From Deltaproteobacteria bacterium (GTDB taxonomy: Bacteria; Desulfobacterota; Desulfobacteria; Desulfobacterales; UBA11574): DNA of 6,218 bases. The stretch spans positions 1 through 6,218 of the forward strand of contig JAFCZV010000191.1 in assembly GCA_019314155.1 (NCBI GenBank), in the 5' to 3' direction. This document shows positions 5,832 through 6,218 of the stretch, in pieces; positions within the stretch are counted from its first letter, which is position 1, and each line of letters begins with the position of its first letter. The translations under genes and the position numbers were made by a program. Below the pieces are notes generated by a model. It worked only from the letters and a program-made list of their open reading frames with translations. It did not search any database and was not told the origin of the DNA.

Positions 5832-6218
5832 CTACATATCCCATGTTGCATCTCCAAAAAAAGATCCATGATCCTTATTGAGAAATTTTTCGATATCCTT
5901 TCGCGTATCCCCCAGGCAAAACCCAGGGCCGTGGCCGGGATAGCAGCGGGTTTCATCCGGCCAGGACAAGACGATTTCACGTAATGTTTTTAGGGTGATC
6001 CGAAATTCTTCTGCAGACCATGTTTTGCCTGGACCGCCTTGGAAAATCGTATCACCAACCATGGCGGTATGATCGTCCTCAAGCATGAAAGATATTTGAT
6101 CGGTACTGTGGCCCGGCGTATGATAGACGTTTATTTGATGACTTCCGACGTTAACGGTGCTCCCATGGTGTAGCCATTGGTCGGCATCCAGATTCGTTGG
6201 GTGAGCCTCATCTCCAGG
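5832..6218 (-). CDS. Metallo-beta-lactamase-fold hydrolase, glyoxalase II-like (5'-truncated by window edge)
   Basis: The frame is open to the right edge, giving 128 C-terminal residues; ATG 6086 is internal. Visible metal-ligand blocks of the MBL fold are HTPGHSTDQISF (about residues 33-44, histidine ligand), MVGDTIF (about 53-59, bridging aspartate) and CYPGHGP (about 94-100, last histidine). The first block, T-H-x-H-x-D-H, lies outside the window. The pattern fits the glyoxalase II/ETHE1-like branch, whose members cleave thioesters or related conjugates of low-molecular-weight thiols such as glutathione in the cytoplasm; it is not a typical lactamase. It is transcribed in the same direction as the genes that follow but is separated from them by 165 bp and a candidate promoter, so it may be a separate unit. 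Given the neighbours, a mycothiol-like thiol conjugate is a plausible substrate, by inference only. Confidence 0.9.
   Translation of the reverse strand, partial: PGDEAHPTNLDADQWLHHGSTVNVGSHQINVYHTPGHSTDQISFMLEDDHTAMVGDTIFQGGPGKTWSAEEFRITLKTLREIVLSWPDETRCYPGHGPGFCLGDTRKDIEKFLNKDHGSFFGDATWDM

Overview
The window looks like chromosomal DNA from a free-living bacterium of moderate G+C. My best guess is a Desulfobacterota-type anaerobe, but this rests on general impression and no taxonomic marker is present. It is almost fully coding: eight protein genes, two of them cut by the window edges, on two convergent arms. I see no RNA gene, mobile element or CRISPR array.

The rightward arm (2-1326) holds the C-terminal two thirds of an actinobacterial-type inositol-3-phosphate synthase (ino1), followed 11 bp later by a small HAD-family phosphatase. 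The leftward arm, read from the right edge, holds: a metallo-beta-lactamase-fold hydrolase (partial, 6218-5832); a 165-bp gap with a candidate promoter; a peptidase-S51/class-I-amidotransferase-like protein (5666-4812); an overlapping small protein equivalent to only the C-terminal helical region of cysteinyl-tRNA synthetase (4822-4430); a CelD/FemAB-like GNAT-fold acyltransferase (4339-3335); a GT4 glycosyltransferase closely resembling MshA (3319-2084); and a PIG-L/LmbE zinc deacetylase (2061-1366). The arms meet tail to tail across 39 bp.

The genes read together as a pathway. Ino1 makes inositol 3-phosphate. The GT4 enzyme keeps all four residues that hold the inositol-phosphate acceptor in Corynebacterium glutamicum MshA, so it should add GlcNAc. 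A HAD phosphatase could remove the phosphate (the MshA2 step) and the PIG-L enzyme could deacetylate to glucosaminyl-inositol (the MshB step). This is the mycothiol scaffold. The next mycothiol enzyme, MshC, is a CysRS paralogue with an intact catalytic domain, and it is not seen here. In its place are a CysRS C-terminal domain without catalytic motifs, coupled to an S51-like protein, and a FemAB-like acyltransferase. The main hypothesis from this window is therefore a mycothiol-like low-molecular-weight thiol, or another amino-acylated glucosaminyl-inositol, finished by an unusual and possibly aminoacyl-tRNA-dependent route. The glyoxalase-II-like hydrolase would then act on conjugates of that thiol. 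The early steps are well supported by sequence; the late steps are inference.
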